Notes: generated from the sequence alone by a model not told the origin. Positions 1 through 10,500 are shown, counted from the stretch's first letter. The stretch is DNA of 64,000 nucleotides from Pseudomonas sp. P8_241 (GCF_034008315.1 NZ_CP125377.1:1500001-1564000); one strand, 5' to 3'. Program-made: numbers and translations.

Positions 1-1422
1 AGCTACCATTTTGGTTCGCAGATAAGCGTCCAAGCCTTCCAGCCCGCTTTCATGGCCATATCCTGATTCATTGAATCCTCCGAAAGGGGTCTCTGCCTCA
101 TGTACAGACATATGGTTGATGCCCACCACGCCCGCCTCAACCGCTTGGCTGGCTCGTGCAGCAGTCGTTCCATCGCGAGTAAAGATGTACGCGGCCAATG
201 CATATGGCAGCGCGTTCGCTCGCTGAATCACCTCTTCGAAGGTGTCGAACACGGTCAGAGGAGCGAGCGGGCCAAACGGTTCATCAACCATGATTAATGC
301 GTCATCTGGGACGTCACGCATTACCGTTGGAGCAAAGAAGAAACCTTCGCGCTCCAGTCGGCTTCCTCCGGTGAGTACTTTGGCGCCTTTCGCTACTGCA
401 TCTGCCACCAAAGTATCCATGTTATCCAAGCGGCGTTCGGTGATCAGCGGGCCCATTACTACGCCTTGCTCCAAGCCGTTCCCAATAACCAGGCGTTTGG
501 TACGCTCCAGAAAACCCGCTATGAATTGCTCATAGATTGAACGGTGGATAAAGAAGCGGGTAGGGGAGGTGCACACCTGCCCAGCGTTTTTGAATTTCGC
601 TGCCACGAGTTGATCGAGAGCACGCTCCAGATTCGCGTCCTCAAATACCAATACAGGAGCGTGTCCGCCCAGTTCCATAGTGCAACGTTTCAGTGTGTCC
701 GCAGCGAGCTTCTGCAGCGTTTTCCCTACTGGTGTGGAGCCGGTGAGTGACACTTTCTTGGGGATGGGTGAGCCAATCAGGTATTCCGAGATCGGGCCAG
801 GGGGGCCAAATACCAGACCGATAACTCCTGCTGGAATGCCTGCGTCCTGGAAGCAACGAACGATACCCACTGCAGTACCAGGTGTTTCATTGCTTGGTTT
901 CACGATGATGGAGCATCCCGCCGCTAGCGCGCCGGCGATCTTCAGTGCAACGTTCCCAGCGGGGAAGTTCCAAGCTGCAAACCCCAAAGCCGGCCCGACA
1001 GGTTCTTTAAGAACGCTCTGGCGAACAAGCGGGTTTCGTGCAGGAATGATTCGACCATATGCTCGTTTGCCTTCCTCGGCGTACCAGCGGATGGCATCAA
1101 CACAGAACTGAACTTCACCAGCAGCTTCTTGCAACGACTTTCCGTTCTCTTGGGTGAGTACGCGGGAAATTTCTGGTTTGCGCGCTTCCAAAAGATCAGC
1201 TGCTTTGCTGAGCAGCGTCCATCGTTGGGCTGCAGTCAGCTGTTTCCATTCTTCAAACGCTCGCTGGGTAGCATTGAGAGCCCGGTCGAGGTCTTCGATG
1301 CTCGCACATGGAATGGTGGCAATTTCTTCTCCAGTGGCTGGGTTGAGCAGAGGTAGAGTTTCACCCTCGCTGCCAAGGCACCATGCTCCATCAATCAGCA
1401 ATTCGATCTTTTCGTTAAACAT
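1..1422 (-). CDS. NAD(P)-dependent succinate-semialdehyde dehydrogenase family protein (3' end outside window)
   Basis: Aldehyde dehydrogenase superfamily, closest in style to GabD/succinate-semialdehyde dehydrogenases, which oxidise an omega-oxo acid to the dicarboxylate in the cytoplasm. The ATG at 1422 follows a good ribosome site (TTGGAG). 474 codons are present and only a few C-terminal residues are lost beyond base 1. Visible motifs are AAWNFPAGN (substrate/NAD region), LTGSTPVGK (cofactor loop), the general-base Glu in MELGGHAP (about residue 250) and the nucleophile Cys in GQVCTSP (about 284). It is first in line after the GMC oxidoreductase on the same strand, so an alcohol-to-aldehyde-to-acid pair is plausible. 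The exact substrate cannot be read from sequence. Confidence 0.88.
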   Translation of the reverse strand, partial: MFNEKIELLIDGAWCLGSEGETLPLLNPATGEEIATIPCASIEDLDRALNATQRAFEEWKQLTAAQRWTLLSKAADLLEARKPEISRVLTQENGKSLQEAAGEVQFCVDAIRWYAEEGKRAYGRIIPARNPLVRQSVLKEPVGPALGFAAWNFPAGNVALKIAGALAAGCSIIVKPSNETPGTAVGIVRCFQDAGIPAGVIGLVFGPPGPISEYLIGSPIPKKVSLTGSTPVGKTLQKLAADTLKRCTMELGGHAPVLVFEDANLERALDQLVAAKFKNAGQVCTSPTRFFIHRSIYEQFIAGFLERTKRLVIGNGLEQGVVMGPLITERRLDNMDTLVADAVAKGAKVLTGGSRLEREGFFFAPTVMRDVPDDALIMVDEPFGPLAPLTVFDTFEEVIQRANALPYALAAYIFTRDGTTAARASQAVEAGVVGINHMSVHEAETPFGGFNESGYGHESGLEGLDAYLRTKMVA

Positions 1423-1461
1423 GTGAACTCCAATGAATTTGGGTATGACGCGATGCCCGGA

Positions 1462-3102
1462 TCAGCTTCGGTAAAACGACGCTGTTGATGGGGGAAGAGG
1501 AGTTTTGCCAGCGATGCGGTCGCTGATTTTTTCAGCAATCATCATGATCGAGGCACTGAGATTGGCTGTGACTACGCGTGGCATGATCGAGGCGTCTACA
1601 ACTCGCAACTTCTGAACACCGCGCACGCGACCTTCTGAGTCAACTACAGAGTCATCATCAGAACCCATCCGGCAAGTTCCAGCGGGGTGATACGAAGTGC
1701 CGGTATTCGCGCGTATGAATGCCTCCAGATCCTTATCGGTCTGGGCGTCAGCTCCGGGTGCAAGCTCCTCTCCTCGAATTCCATCCCAGACCGGCTGCGC
1801 GATCAGCTTGCGAGCGAGGCGGATCGAATCGATCATGTCGCGCATGTCCTGTTGAGTGCTCAAATGGTTGAACACAATCAGAGGAGCGTCAGTCGGGTCT
1901 TTGGAGCGAAGAGTCACCGAGCCACGGCTTTCGGGACGAGAAAGATCAACCCAGAATTGGAATCCCGGAACGGCTACGAGCTTTCCATTGCGGACAAAGC
2001 GGGTCAGCGGTAAAAACTCGAACTGAACGTTGGGGAATTCGACGTCGTCACGGCTTCTAAGAAACGCGCCCGTCTCAAAGAAGTTGGTCGCCCCCAAGCC
2101 TTTTTTCTGCAACAGCCACTGTGCACCCATCTTCACCTTGCCAATGGGCCCAAGCTGCGAGACGAGAGAATCCTGATGGCGTGCGGCGTACTGGATGTTC
2201 ACCCCAGGGTGGTTTTCCAGATTTTTGCCCACTGCAGGGAGGTGTACTTCGCTTTTGATACCAAGCTTGATGAGCTCGTCCGCGTCGCCAATGCCCGACA
2301 GCATCAGAAGCTGTGGAGAGTTAAACGCTCCCGCGCACAGAATCACTTCGCGTTTGCAACGAATTGAATGGGTTTTACCTTGATGGTCTACCTGTGCGCC
2401 AATGGCTATTTTCTTCTCGATATCAATACGGCGCACCGTAGAGTGAGTCCAGACTTCGAGGTTGGTGCGATTTTCCACTGGGTGCAGATAGCCCCTTGAG
2501 GAAGACCAGCGCACGCCGTTATATACCAGAGCCTGGGCAACATGCAGGCCCTCCTGCTTGTACCCGTTGTGGTCGTTGGTCAGCGCATATCCGGCTTGTT
2601 CACCGCAGCGCAGGAAGGTGTCGTAGAGCTTGTGCTCGGCCTTGCAGCGAGTGATCTGCATCGGGCCTTCGCCACCTCGCCATTGATCGGCGCCACCGGA
2701 GAAAGTTTCCATACGACGGAAATAGGGCAAGCAATGGGCGAAGCTCCACTCGGGGAGGCCGTTGGCAGCCCAGCCTTCGAAATCCAGCGGATTACCACGG
2801 TTGAAAATCATGGCATTGATAGACGAGCTACCACCGAGCACTTTGCCTCGCTTTTCGTCGATCAAGCGATTGTTCAGGTGCGGCTCTGGCCCGGAATCAT
2901 ACTGCCAGCCCAATTTCTTGCTTCCATACGCAAATGGCAAAGCTGCTGGCATATCGATGATAAGCGACTTGTCTTTTCCACCGGCTTCAATCAGCAAAAC
3001 CCGTACAGACGGATCCTCGGTCAGTCGGTTAGCGACAATGCATCCAGCAGAGCCCGCGCCAATAATTATGTAATCGTATTCCACGTGAGCCTCGATCTTC
3101 AT
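1462..3102 (-). CDS. GMC family FAD-dependent oxidoreductase (choline/alcohol dehydrogenase type)
   Basis: A 546-residue glucose-methanol-choline oxidoreductase of full family length. It has the N-terminal FAD-binding IIIGAGSAG (residues 12-20), GMC signature 1 around GKVLGGSSSINAM (about 87-99), signature 2 around GAFNSPQLLMLSGIG (about 258-272), and the C-terminal catalytic region SYHPAGTCRMG with the active-site His, followed by VDASIMP. Members oxidise primary alcohols or choline-like substrates to aldehydes. It lies 39 bp upstream of the aldehyde dehydrogenase, which could take its product. The start is uncertain: GTG at 3084, preceded closely by GAGG, would give the usual short N-terminus. 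It may be co-transcribed with the ABC importer upstream. Confidence 0.9.
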   Translation of the reverse strand: MKIEAHVEYDYIIIGAGSAGCIVANRLTEDPSVRVLLIEAGGKDKSLIIDMPAALPFAYGSKKLGWQYDSGPEPHLNNRLIDEKRGKVLGGSSSINAMIFNRGNPLDFEGWAANGLPEWSFAHCLPYFRRMETFSGGADQWRGGEGPMQITRCKAEHKLYDTFLRCGEQAGYALTNDHNGYKQEGLHVAQALVYNGVRWSSSRGYLHPVENRTNLEVWTHSTVRRIDIEKKIAIGAQVDHQGKTHSIRCKREVILCAGAFNSPQLLMLSGIGDADELIKLGIKSEVHLPAVGKNLENHPGVNIQYAARHQDSLVSQLGPIGKVKMGAQWLLQKKGLGATNFFETGAFLRSRDDVEFPNVQFEFLPLTRFVRNGKLVAVPGFQFWVDLSRPESRGSVTLRSKDPTDAPLIVFNHLSTQQDMRDMIDSIRLARKLIAQPVWDGIRGEELAPGADAQTDKDLEAFIRANTGTSYHPAGTCRMGSDDDSVVDSEGRVRGVQKLRVVDASIMPRVVTANLSASIMMIAEKISDRIAGKTPLPPSTASFYRS

Positions 3103-3160
3103 GTGACTCGGATTTGGGATAACGGCGATACTTCGATCCCGTAACCGCCTTCAGTGCTGA

Positions 3161-3883
3161 TCATTTTATGGACTTCAGGAAATCGATCGTCTCTGGCCGT
3201 GTGGGATTGCGAATGACTTCGTCGGGAGTGCCCAGCTCATGAATGAGACCATGGCGGAAGAAGGCGACTCGATCCGAGACCTCTCGGGCAAATGCGATTT
3301 CGTGCGTTACAAGCACCATCGTCATGCCGTCTTCTGCGAGCATTCTCATCGTATCGAGTACCTCGCCCACGAGTTGAGGATCCAAGGCGGATGTGGCTTC
3401 ATCGAACAGCATATAGTCGGGATTCATTGCCAGCGCACGAGCGATTGCCATGCGCTGTTGCTGGCCCCCTGAGAGTCTGGTAGGAAACACGTTAAGCTTC
3501 TCTCCCAACCCCACATGCTTGAGTTGTCGAACAGCTTCCTCCTCTGCTTCTTCACGACTTTTACCCAAAACCTTGCGTGGCGCGAGCATCACGTTTTCGA
3601 GCACCGTAAGGTGCGGAAAAGCATTCCATTGTTGAAAAACGATTCCGATTTTTCGACGCAGCAGGTTGAGGTTGGTTTTCGGGTTGTGGACATCAATGCC
3701 GTCAACCTTGATCGTGCCGGATTGAATTTTTTCCAGACCGTTGATACACATGAGGAGCGTAGATTTGCCGGAACCCGAACCACCAATGATCGAGAGCACT
3801 TCGCCTTTCTTAACATCCAGCGAAACGCCTTTGACAACTTCTAGATCCCCAAAGGATTTGCGAACTTGATGGATATTAATCAT
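3161..3883 (-). CDS. Polar amino-acid ABC transporter ATP-binding protein
   Basis: A 240-residue ATPase of the HisP/GlnQ class that powers import of amino acids or opine-like solutes. It carries Walker A GGSGSGKST (about residues 34-42), signature LSGGQQQR (about 138-145), Walker B YMLFDEATSALD (about 157-168) and the switch His in LVTHE. The ATG overlaps the end of the upstream permease gene by 8 bp, which indicates translational coupling. With two permeases and a binding protein it makes one complete importer operon (6063 down to 3161). The family imports histidine, arginine, glutamine, octopine or nopaline, so the ligand here is open. Confidence 0.95.
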   Translation of the reverse strand: MINIHQVRKSFGDLEVVKGVSLDVKKGEVLSIIGGSGSGKSTLLMCINGLEKIQSGTIKVDGIDVHNPKTNLNLLRRKIGIVFQQWNAFPHLTVLENVMLAPRKVLGKSREEAEEEAVRQLKHVGLGEKLNVFPTRLSGGQQQRMAIARALAMNPDYMLFDEATSALDPQLVGEVLDTMRMLAEDGMTMVLVTHEIAFAREVSDRVAFFRHGLIHELGTPDEVIRNPTRPETIDFLKSIK

Positions 3884-4526
3884 TGCTGTTCAACCTTTTT
3901 TCAACGTGAGCACCGCACCAGGCGACACCCCAACTCATGATGTAGTAGATAAGACCAACGATGCACAGCACCAACAAAGGTTCTTGTATTCGGGTAATTA
4001 TCGATTGAGATGATCGCAATAGCTCATACAAGCCTAGCCAAGTTACAAGCGCTGTATCCTTCATTGCCGCCAGGGTCATATTTACCCAAGATGGAAACGC
4101 AACTCGTGCAGCAAGTGGCGCACTAATGCAACGAATTTCCTGCCAGTAAGTTAAGCCCAGTGAGCGCGCGGCACGGGTAACGTTGTATGAAACCGACTGC
4201 AGTCCGCTCCTGACGATATCTGTACAATAGGCAGTGCAATAAAGTCCCAGTGCGATACAGCCGATAGTGAAGGTTTGAAAGTGCCAGCCCAAGATGCTAT
4301 TTAGCGAGTTGGCCACGACAAACTGGATTAACAATGGCACGCTTCTGAAAATATCCAGGATCCAGCCTAGTGGTAGTGTCAGTCTGGGTGCGTAATTTCG
4401 CAACCAGCCCAACACCATGCCCAAGACGGTTCCTATTAGTACCGCCCAAAATGTCAATTGTATGGTGAGCCAAGTGCCTGATAGCAATATCATCAGGTCA
4501 GAGCTTGTAAAGCTTGTGGTAAGCAT
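3876..4526 (-). CDS. Polar amino-acid ABC transporter permease (HisM/GlnP type)
   Basis: A 216-residue inner-membrane permease with about five hydrophobic segments and the BPD_transp_1 EAA-type loop, seen as AARSLGLTYWQEIRCISAPLA (about 125-145). The start ATG at 4526 has a strong GAGGGA ribosome site. It pairs with the second permease just upstream, the usual heterodimer for HisQM/ArtQM-like importers. It is 21 bp from the preceding gene and overlaps the ATPase gene. Confidence 0.93.
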   Translation of the reverse strand: MLTTSFTSSDLMILLSGTWLTIQLTFWAVLIGTVLGMVLGWLRNYAPRLTLPLGWILDIFRSVPLLIQFVVANSLNSILGWHFQTFTIGCIALGLYCTAYCTDIVRSGLQSVSYNVTRAARSLGLTYWQEIRCISAPLAARVAFPSWVNMTLAAMKDTALVTWLGLYELLRSSQSIITRIQEPLLVLCIVGLIYYIMSWGVAWCGAHVEKRLNSND

Positions 4527-4547
4527 GTGTCTATCCCTCGCTGGTGT

Positions 4548-5210
4548 TTAATAGCGGAATAAGCGCCAACCTAAAAGGCGGGCTAATCCGACCACCAACT
4601 TGCAAATGCAGTAGTACATCACGGCTGCTGTTACAAAGAGTTCAAACGTACGGAAGGTCTTGATGTTGATTTCTTGAGTTACCCCGGCGAGATCATTGTT
4701 CAGGCCTACAATAACTCCGAGGGACGTCATCAGTACGGCCCAAACCATCTGGTTAGCTATGGGGTGGAAAACAATTCGCAACAGTTGTGGTACGACGATG
4801 TGTAGATACGCTTGGGTAGCGGTAAGCCCAAGCGACCTTGCAGCTCTGACCTGAGTATCAGGTACCGCCTTCATCCCCCCTCGGAAACTTTCAGCCAGGT
4901 AGCCAGCATTGTTGAAGGTAATGCCGGCCACCAGAGCGACAAGCGATGGCACATGCAGGCCGAAGGAGCCGAGACCGAAGTACAAAATGTAGATCTGAAA
5001 AAGCGAAGGCGTATTGCGAGCAATCGATACCCAGCTCATTGCTATGCCTTTCAGGATGCGGAATGGCGATTCCCTCATAACCGTCAGCAGCAACGCAATG
5101 ATGACTCCGAGTACCATTGAGATCGCAGCGATCTCAATGGTGACAAGGGCTCCGTCTAGCATAGCGGGGAGTGCTCGGCGTATCGCGCTCCATTGGATGT
5201 TGTAACTCAT
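4548..5210 (-). CDS. Polar amino-acid ABC transporter permease (HisQ type)
   Basis: A 220-residue permease, second half of the channel with the 216-residue neighbour. It has an N-terminal transmembrane helix, the conserved SIARNTPSLFQIYILYFGLG stretch (about 62-81) typical of His/Glu/Gln/Arg/opine-family permeases, and the coupling loop AARSLGLTATQAYLHIVVPQ (about 123-142). ATG at 5210 is preceded by GAGGG. It lies 37 bp downstream of the binding-protein gene. Confidence 0.93.
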   Translation of the reverse strand: MSYNIQWSAIRRALPAMLDGALVTIEIAAISMVLGVIIALLLTVMRESPFRILKGIAMSWVSIARNTPSLFQIYILYFGLGSFGLHVPSLVALVAGITFNNAGYLAESFRGGMKAVPDTQVRAARSLGLTATQAYLHIVVPQLLRIVFHPIANQMVWAVLMTSLGVIVGLNNDLAGVTQEINIKTFRTFELFVTAAVMYYCICKLVVGLARLLGWRLFRY

Positions 5211-5247
5211 AACGGCCCTCGCAAATCAGATAACGGGTGACACACAA

Positions 5248-6063
5248 TCAAAGGAGCTCGCCAGATTTGCTCGGATCCAGAACTGGGCCGCCAATCCACT
5301 TGTTCCACAACTCGGTATAACGGCCGGAGCGCGTCTGTTGATTGACGAAGAGGTTTAAGTAATTTAGGAAGCCATATTCGTCTCGTGCTACAGCCAGAGA
5401 TACATAGTCGATTTGCCAAGGTGCGGCGCCAACAACTTTCAAGCCTTTAAATTTCCCAGATTTAACCGCGTCCTGAGCAACCGTATTCACAACAACTGTG
5501 GCATCGCTATGACCTTGGCTGACGGCAAGAATGTTGTCGTTCATGTTCTGGAATGACTTCAGGCTACCCTTAGGGTCGTTCCATCGTTTGATGTCTGCGG
5601 TCAAAAAATCAGTACCGTAGTTACCTTGAGGGGTGCTGACAGTGTGCCCTTTCAAATCCTCGTAGCCTTTAATCCCGGTATCTTCACGTGTAAGCACAAC
5701 GTACTGGTAAGCGAAATATGGAACCGAAAAGCCAATCGATCTAGCGCGTTCCATTGTTGGTGATGTCGATGCGACAGCGACATCGGCACGGCCGGAAATG
5801 ATTGATGGAATGCGGTCAGGAAATGGGACGTCAATGATCGAGGCCTTGACTCCCAAGGCGGCAGCGAGGTCTTTACAGTAATCTACGTCGAAGCCTGCCG
5901 GATTGTTTTGAGCATCGCGAAAACCTGCTTGACCATTATCCAGTGTGATTGCACAGCGAAGTGTTCCGTCCCCCACGATATCTTCCAATTTATCGGCATG
6001 TGCTGCGGATACAGAAACCAGGCTGATCGCGGTCGCGAGAGACACAATATTAAACTTGCTCAT
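5248..6063 (-). CDS. Periplasmic amino-acid-binding protein of the ABC importer
   Basis: A family-3 extracellular solute-binding protein (SBP_bac_3), 271 residues from the ATG at 6063. I prefer this start to the GTG at 6093 because a clean signal peptide follows directly, with probable cleavage after SAAHA. Conserved features are LRCAITLDNGQAGF, the GFDVDYCKDLAAALG ligand-pocket segment and the domain-2 motif VSTPQGNYGTDF. It is first gene of the importer operon and presumably defines its specificity. A roughly 600-bp upstream region with repeated TGTGCA motifs probably controls it. Confidence 0.92.
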   Translation of the reverse strand: MSKFNIVSLATAISLVSVSAAHADKLEDIVGDGTLRCAITLDNGQAGFRDAQNNPAGFDVDYCKDLAAALGVKASIIDVPFPDRIPSIISGRADVAVASTSPTMERARSIGFSVPYFAYQYVVLTREDTGIKGYEDLKGHTVSTPQGNYGTDFLTADIKRWNDPKGSLKSFQNMNDNILAVSQGHSDATVVVNTVAQDAVKSGKFKGLKVVGAAPWQIDYVSLAVARDEYGFLNYLNLFVNQQTRSGRYTELWNKWIGGPVLDPSKSGELL

Positions 6064-6318
6064 AACGTTTAGATGCCTTTGTGGGTTAAGCACTAAGTGC
6101 TACAGGATCGATAGTGATAGAGCAGAGAGCGTGCCAGTCTTCGGGGGTGGGGCAATTGGCGGCCCAAGAGCCTCGAACAATCGTCTCGTTTTCTAGGGTC
6201 ACTGAGGGGAGGCGATATTCGATGCAGCCCCGTTGGGCCAAGGGTTTGCGTATCCCCACAAGTTCATGAAGAAGGTGAGAGATGACACCGTGGAATCAGA
6301 AAAAAAAATTTTCTGAAA

Positions 6319-6355
6319 ATTGTGCAGAAAACCGTGATTTATTTATTGTGCAGAA
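6319..6355. promoter_or_regulatory. Direct repeat of an 11-bp ATTGTGCAGAA element
   Basis: The sequence ATTGTGCAGAA occurs exactly at 6319-6329 and again at 6345-6355, 26 bp apart, so on roughly the same helix face within three turns. It lies 256 bp or more upstream of the binding-protein start, in the long non-coding region before the importer operon. It shares the TGTGCA core with the inverted repeat at 6517-6545. I infer regulator binding sites. Confidence 0.4.
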
Positions 6356-6516
6356 TTCCGTTTCTATCTCACGGCTTAAATCCACACTGCTACCAAAGGG
6401 AACATCGCTAAAAAGCGCTTAAGTGCACACTTTGTGGGCCTTATTTTTCGGGGTATGCAGATGGCGCACCTGGCTGGTGCAACTGATTGGAGAGAAAGTG
6501 GGGTGGTGGCAAAATT

Positions 6517-6545
6517 TGCACACATTTTATTTTAGAATGTGTGCA
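6517..6545. promoter_or_regulatory. Perfect 10-bp inverted repeat TGCACACATT with 9-bp spacer
   Basis: Left arm 6517-6526 and right arm 6536-6545 are exact reverse complements. The core TGTGCA matches the direct repeats at 6319-6355, and GTGCAC occurs at 6423. The spacer is AT-rich. The lack of a T-run and the position inside a 620-bp intergenic region between the importer and proC argue for an operator rather than a terminator. Confidence 0.45.
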
Positions 6546-6647
6546 GTAATCCGCTGTGGATTTCTGGCCAAATGCGCTTTTTATCCGCGTTCGGAGTGGG
6601 GGGAGCTTTTCTGGGGGCGGGACGGTGTGGAGGGGGATTGGGGGTAC

Positions 6648-6675
6648 AGACCCTAGCAACGGATTGCTAGGGTCT
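6648..6675 (-). terminator. Strong hairpin after proC
   Basis: Twelve-base perfect arms (6648-6659 and 6664-6675) around a 4-nt loop start 8 bp after the proC stop. There is no clear U-tract on the minus strand, so it may stabilise or end the putA-proC transcript rather than act as a classic intrinsic terminator. Confidence 0.5.
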
Positions 6676-6683
6676 AGAGGGGA

Positions 6684-7469
6684 TCAGTCTTGGGACAATT
6701 CCACTGATCGTTGACGAGCAGCATCGGCTGCAGTCTTCACGAGCTCGCGTAGAGAGCCCTGCTTCTCAAATACATCGATGGCTGCAGCAGTCGTTCCATT
6801 GGGAGAGGTAACGGCCTTACGCAGAGCTTCGAAGCTAGCATCTGGTTGGCATTGCAGTTTCGCAGCACCCAGCGCCGTGTGGCTCGCCAACCTCTTCGCA
6901 AGCTCTTCCGGGAGGCCCATAGCCGCGCCAGCATCAGCCAATGATTCGCTGAAGAGATGAAAATAAGCTGGGCCGCTTCCGCTGATTGCAGTAACCGCGT
7001 GGAGCTGCTCCTCTTCATCGACCCAGCAGGCAATACCGACTGCCTCGAATAACCGAGTCAGATCATGCCGGCGCTGTCCGATATCAGAGTCTGTATAGAG
7101 CCCGGTGCAGCCGGCATTTACCATTACCGGTGTATTTGGCATTGCTCGTACCACTGGAATGGCGTGACCACTCGCAGTTTTCAACGTGGCGCTAGTGACT
7201 CCAGCCATTACCGACAGCAAAATTGCGCCTTGAAGCGCTGAAGCAGGTAACGCTGAAATTGCCTGGGCAGCCATGTTGGGTTTGACCGCCACGACGACAA
7301 GATCAAACTTATGGGAAGGCAGTTGGGAGAGGTCGTTAACGATTAGCGCCTGCATACCGCTGGGTGCTCCCGGATCGTACGCAGTTACTTCATTGACAAG
7401 GCCGGTGTTCAACCAAGCCTCGCCTAATGCACTACCCATTTTTCCGTAACCTAGAAACAAGACTTTCAT
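6684..7469 (-). CDS. proC: Pyrroline-5-carboxylate reductase
   Basis: A 261-residue P5C reductase family enzyme; the family reduces delta-1-pyrroline-5-carboxylate to proline with NAD(P)H. The Rossmann motif LGYGKMGSALG sits at residues 6-16, followed by VRAMPNTPVMVNAG (about 109-122) and the dimerisation/active region SGSGPAYFHLFSESLADAG (about 164-182). ATG at 7469 follows GGAGG. It is 35 bp after putA on the same strand, which is unusual because the usual proC is biosynthetic. In this setting it may be a second copy acting on a related cyclic imine or balancing the P5C/proline pool. Confidence 0.9.
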   Translation of the reverse strand: MKVLFLGYGKMGSALGEAWLNTGLVNEVTAYDPGAPSGMQALIVNDLSQLPSHKFDLVVVAVKPNMAAQAISALPASALQGAILLSVMAGVTSATLKTASGHAIPVVRAMPNTPVMVNAGCTGLYTDSDIGQRRHDLTRLFEAVGIACWVDEEEQLHAVTAISGSGPAYFHLFSESLADAGAAMGLPEELAKRLASHTALGAAKLQCQPDASFEALRKAVTSPNGTTAAAIDVFEKQGSLRELVKTAADAARQRSVELSQD

Positions 7470-7504
7470 TCAATTGTCCTCCGATCGGTTTGGTTTTGGC
7501 TGAC

Positions 7505-10500
7505 TTAGTCGATGGTCATCAAGCTTGCGTTTCCGCCAGCAGCTGCCGTATTCACGCTTACCGCTCGCTCGATGACCAGACGTTCAAGGGCAACCGTTGT
7601 TTCGCCTTGGGATAGTCCTTGAACTCCAACAATGGCTCCTGCACGTTTCGCAACCTGCTGGCAGATCATCCGCAACTGATCTGAATCCCCGTGGTGGAGT
7701 ACTGCGTCAAAATGCACGTCGTCTTTATCCCAATCAGACACCATCTGAATTTGAGAGGTGACCTCTTTGGGAAGGCTCGTCAGAAGTCGAACGCTGGAAT
7801 CGGCGTCGAGCCAAACCGTACTGCCACCCACAGCCAGAACAGCTGCTAACTGGATCAGCAAATCGCCCTGTGTCTCGGCTATGCACAGCACCCGATCGCG
7901 ACCGAGGATGCTGTAGGAGTTCCGTTCTCCTGTTGGGCCAGGAAGCAGATAAGTCATCCCGCTCTGAGACTGTTCTGCGAACCGTATACAGAGGTCACGT
8001 AGCTCGATTTTTTTATTCGCTTCCGCCCAGGCTTTCAACGCTTTCAGGGGGGCGAGTTGCTTCTCTTTGGCTCGCTCATCAGGCGCTGAGGATGCGGTGC
8101 GTGTGAGAGTTTTAGTGACTGAGTCCGAGGAAGAGGTCGAAAGCAGTCGATATAGGTAGAGAGGGCCACCCGCTTTTGGGCCTGTCCCCGACAACCCCTC
8201 ACCACCGAATGGCTGCACCCCGACCACTGCGCCTACGATGTTGCGGTTGACGTAAATGTTGCCTGCATGGACGTTGTCGACGACTTTGGCAATCGTCTCA
8301 TCGATGCGCGTGTGTACGCCTAGTGTCAGGCCATAACCTGACGCGTTGATTTGCGCAATCAGCTGATCCAACTCTTTGCGTTTGTAGCGAACAACGTGCA
8401 GCACCGGGCCGAAGATCTCGCGCTTCAGTTCGTCGAGGCTTTCAAGTTCGATGAGGGTTGGCATGACATAAGTGCCACGCTTTACTTCGTCCTTGTCCGC
8501 GATAGCGACTTGGTAGACGGAACGGCCCTTATCACGCATGGCTTGAATGTGCTTTTCAATACCAGATTTGGCTTCTGCATCGATCACCGGGCCGATGTCT
8601 ACGGACAAGCGCTCAGGGTTGCCAAGGCGACTTTCAGACATTGCGCCTCTAAGCATCTCGATTACACGGTCGGCGGAATCCTCCTGCAAGCATAGTACGC
8701 GCAACGCCGAGCAGCGCTGGCCGGCGCTGTCAAACGCTGAGGAGACCACGTCTACGACCACTTGCTCAGTCAGAGCTGAGGAGTCGACGATCATCGCGTT
8801 CTGACCGCCGGTTTCGGCTATCAGTGGGATAGGCCGTCCTTGAGAGTCCAAACGGCCGGCGATGTTACGCTGCAGAAGGCGTGCGACCTCGGTAGAACCA
8901 GTAAACATAACCCCTTTAACGCGCTCGTCGCCGACCAAGCCGGCGCCTACTGTTTCCCCGCGACCAGGGAGAAGCTGCAGCACGCCTTCTGGCACGCCAG
9001 CACCCAGGAGAATACGGACTGCCTGGGCGGCAACAAGGGGCGTCTGTTCCGCTGGCTTGGCGAGTACAGAGTTGCCGGCAGCCAATGCTGCGGCGATTTG
9101 GCCGGTGAAAATGGCCAGAGGGAAGTTCCACGGACTAATGCACACCACGGGCCCGAGAGGACGGTGGGTATCATTCGAAAGGTCTTGCCTAGCCTGCGCT
9201 GCGTAGTAACGCAAGAAGTCTACGGCTTCACGGACTTCGGCGATCGCATTGGCAAATGTTTTGCCCGCTTCGCGTACGAGCAAGCCCATCAACGGTTGAA
9301 TCTTCGATTCCATTTGATCAGCCGCACGATCAAGAATTGAAGCGCGCTGACTTGGTGGAGTGGCTTGCCAGATTGGCCCTGTGATTAGCGAAGCTTCAAT
9401 CGCTGTGCTGACGTCATTGAGGCATGCTTCTTGGACGTAACCAACGATATCTCGATGATCTGAAGGGTTGCGCACTGGAATCGCTGTTCCTTGAACAGTC
9501 GGGCCACCAAGCAATGGGCCAGCTACCCATTCGTTGTGAGCAGTAGCTAGCAGGGCGCTGGACAGGGAGCCGAGACGGTGCTCGTTGGCCATGTCGATGC
9601 CAGACGAGTTGGAGCGATCGCTACCGTACAGATGGCGCGGCAGAGGTATGCGCGGGTGGGGCAAGCCGAATCCCCCTTCCTGGTTGGCCATATTTTCGAT
9701 GACCAGGACAGGGTCTGCGACCAGTTCTTGTATGGAGATGGAGTGGTCTGCAATGCGATTAACAAACGAAGTATTGGCACCGTTCTCCAGGAGGCGACGT
9801 ACGAGGTACGCCAACAAGGTTTCGTGCGTCCCAACCGGCGCGTACACGCGACATGGGCGGTTCAGCTTGCCATCGGAAACCTTCCCAACAACCTGTTCGT
9901 ACAGTGGCTCACCCATGCCATGGAGGCATTGGAATTCGTACTGACCTGGGTAGTAATTCTGTCCGGCAATATGATAAATCGCGGATAGCGTGTGCGCGTT
10001 ATGAGTGGCGAACTGTGGGTAGATTGCTTCCGGCACTGAGAGCAATTTGCGTGCGCACGCGATGTAAGAAACATCGGTGTACACCTTACGTGTGTAGACC
10101 GGGTAGCCCTCAAGTCCTTCGACCTGTGCGCGTTTAATTTCACTATCCCAATAAGCGCCTTTTACAAGGCGAATCATCAGGCGGTGACGGCTGCGGCGGG
10201 CTAGGTCGATTACGTAGTCGATCACATAGGGGCATCGCTTTTGATATGCCTGAATCACGAAACCGATGCCATTCCATCCAGCGAGTTGCGGCTCAAAACA
10301 CAGGCGCTCCAATAGATCCAGTGACAGCTCCAGGCGGTCAGCTTCCTCAGCGTCAATGTTCAAGCCGATGTCGTACTGCTTGGCGAGTAAGGTCAACGAC
10401 AGCAGGCGCGGGTACAGCTCGTTCATCACCCGATCGTACTGGGCCCGGCTGTAACGGGGGTGCAGCGCCGAAAGCTTGATCGAGATGCCAGGCCCCTCAT

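Noticed and set aside
6423..6656. 77-residue plus-strand frame in the importer/proC intergenic region
   Set aside because: Trp/Cys-rich, overlaps the operator-like inverted repeat, lacks a ribosome site.
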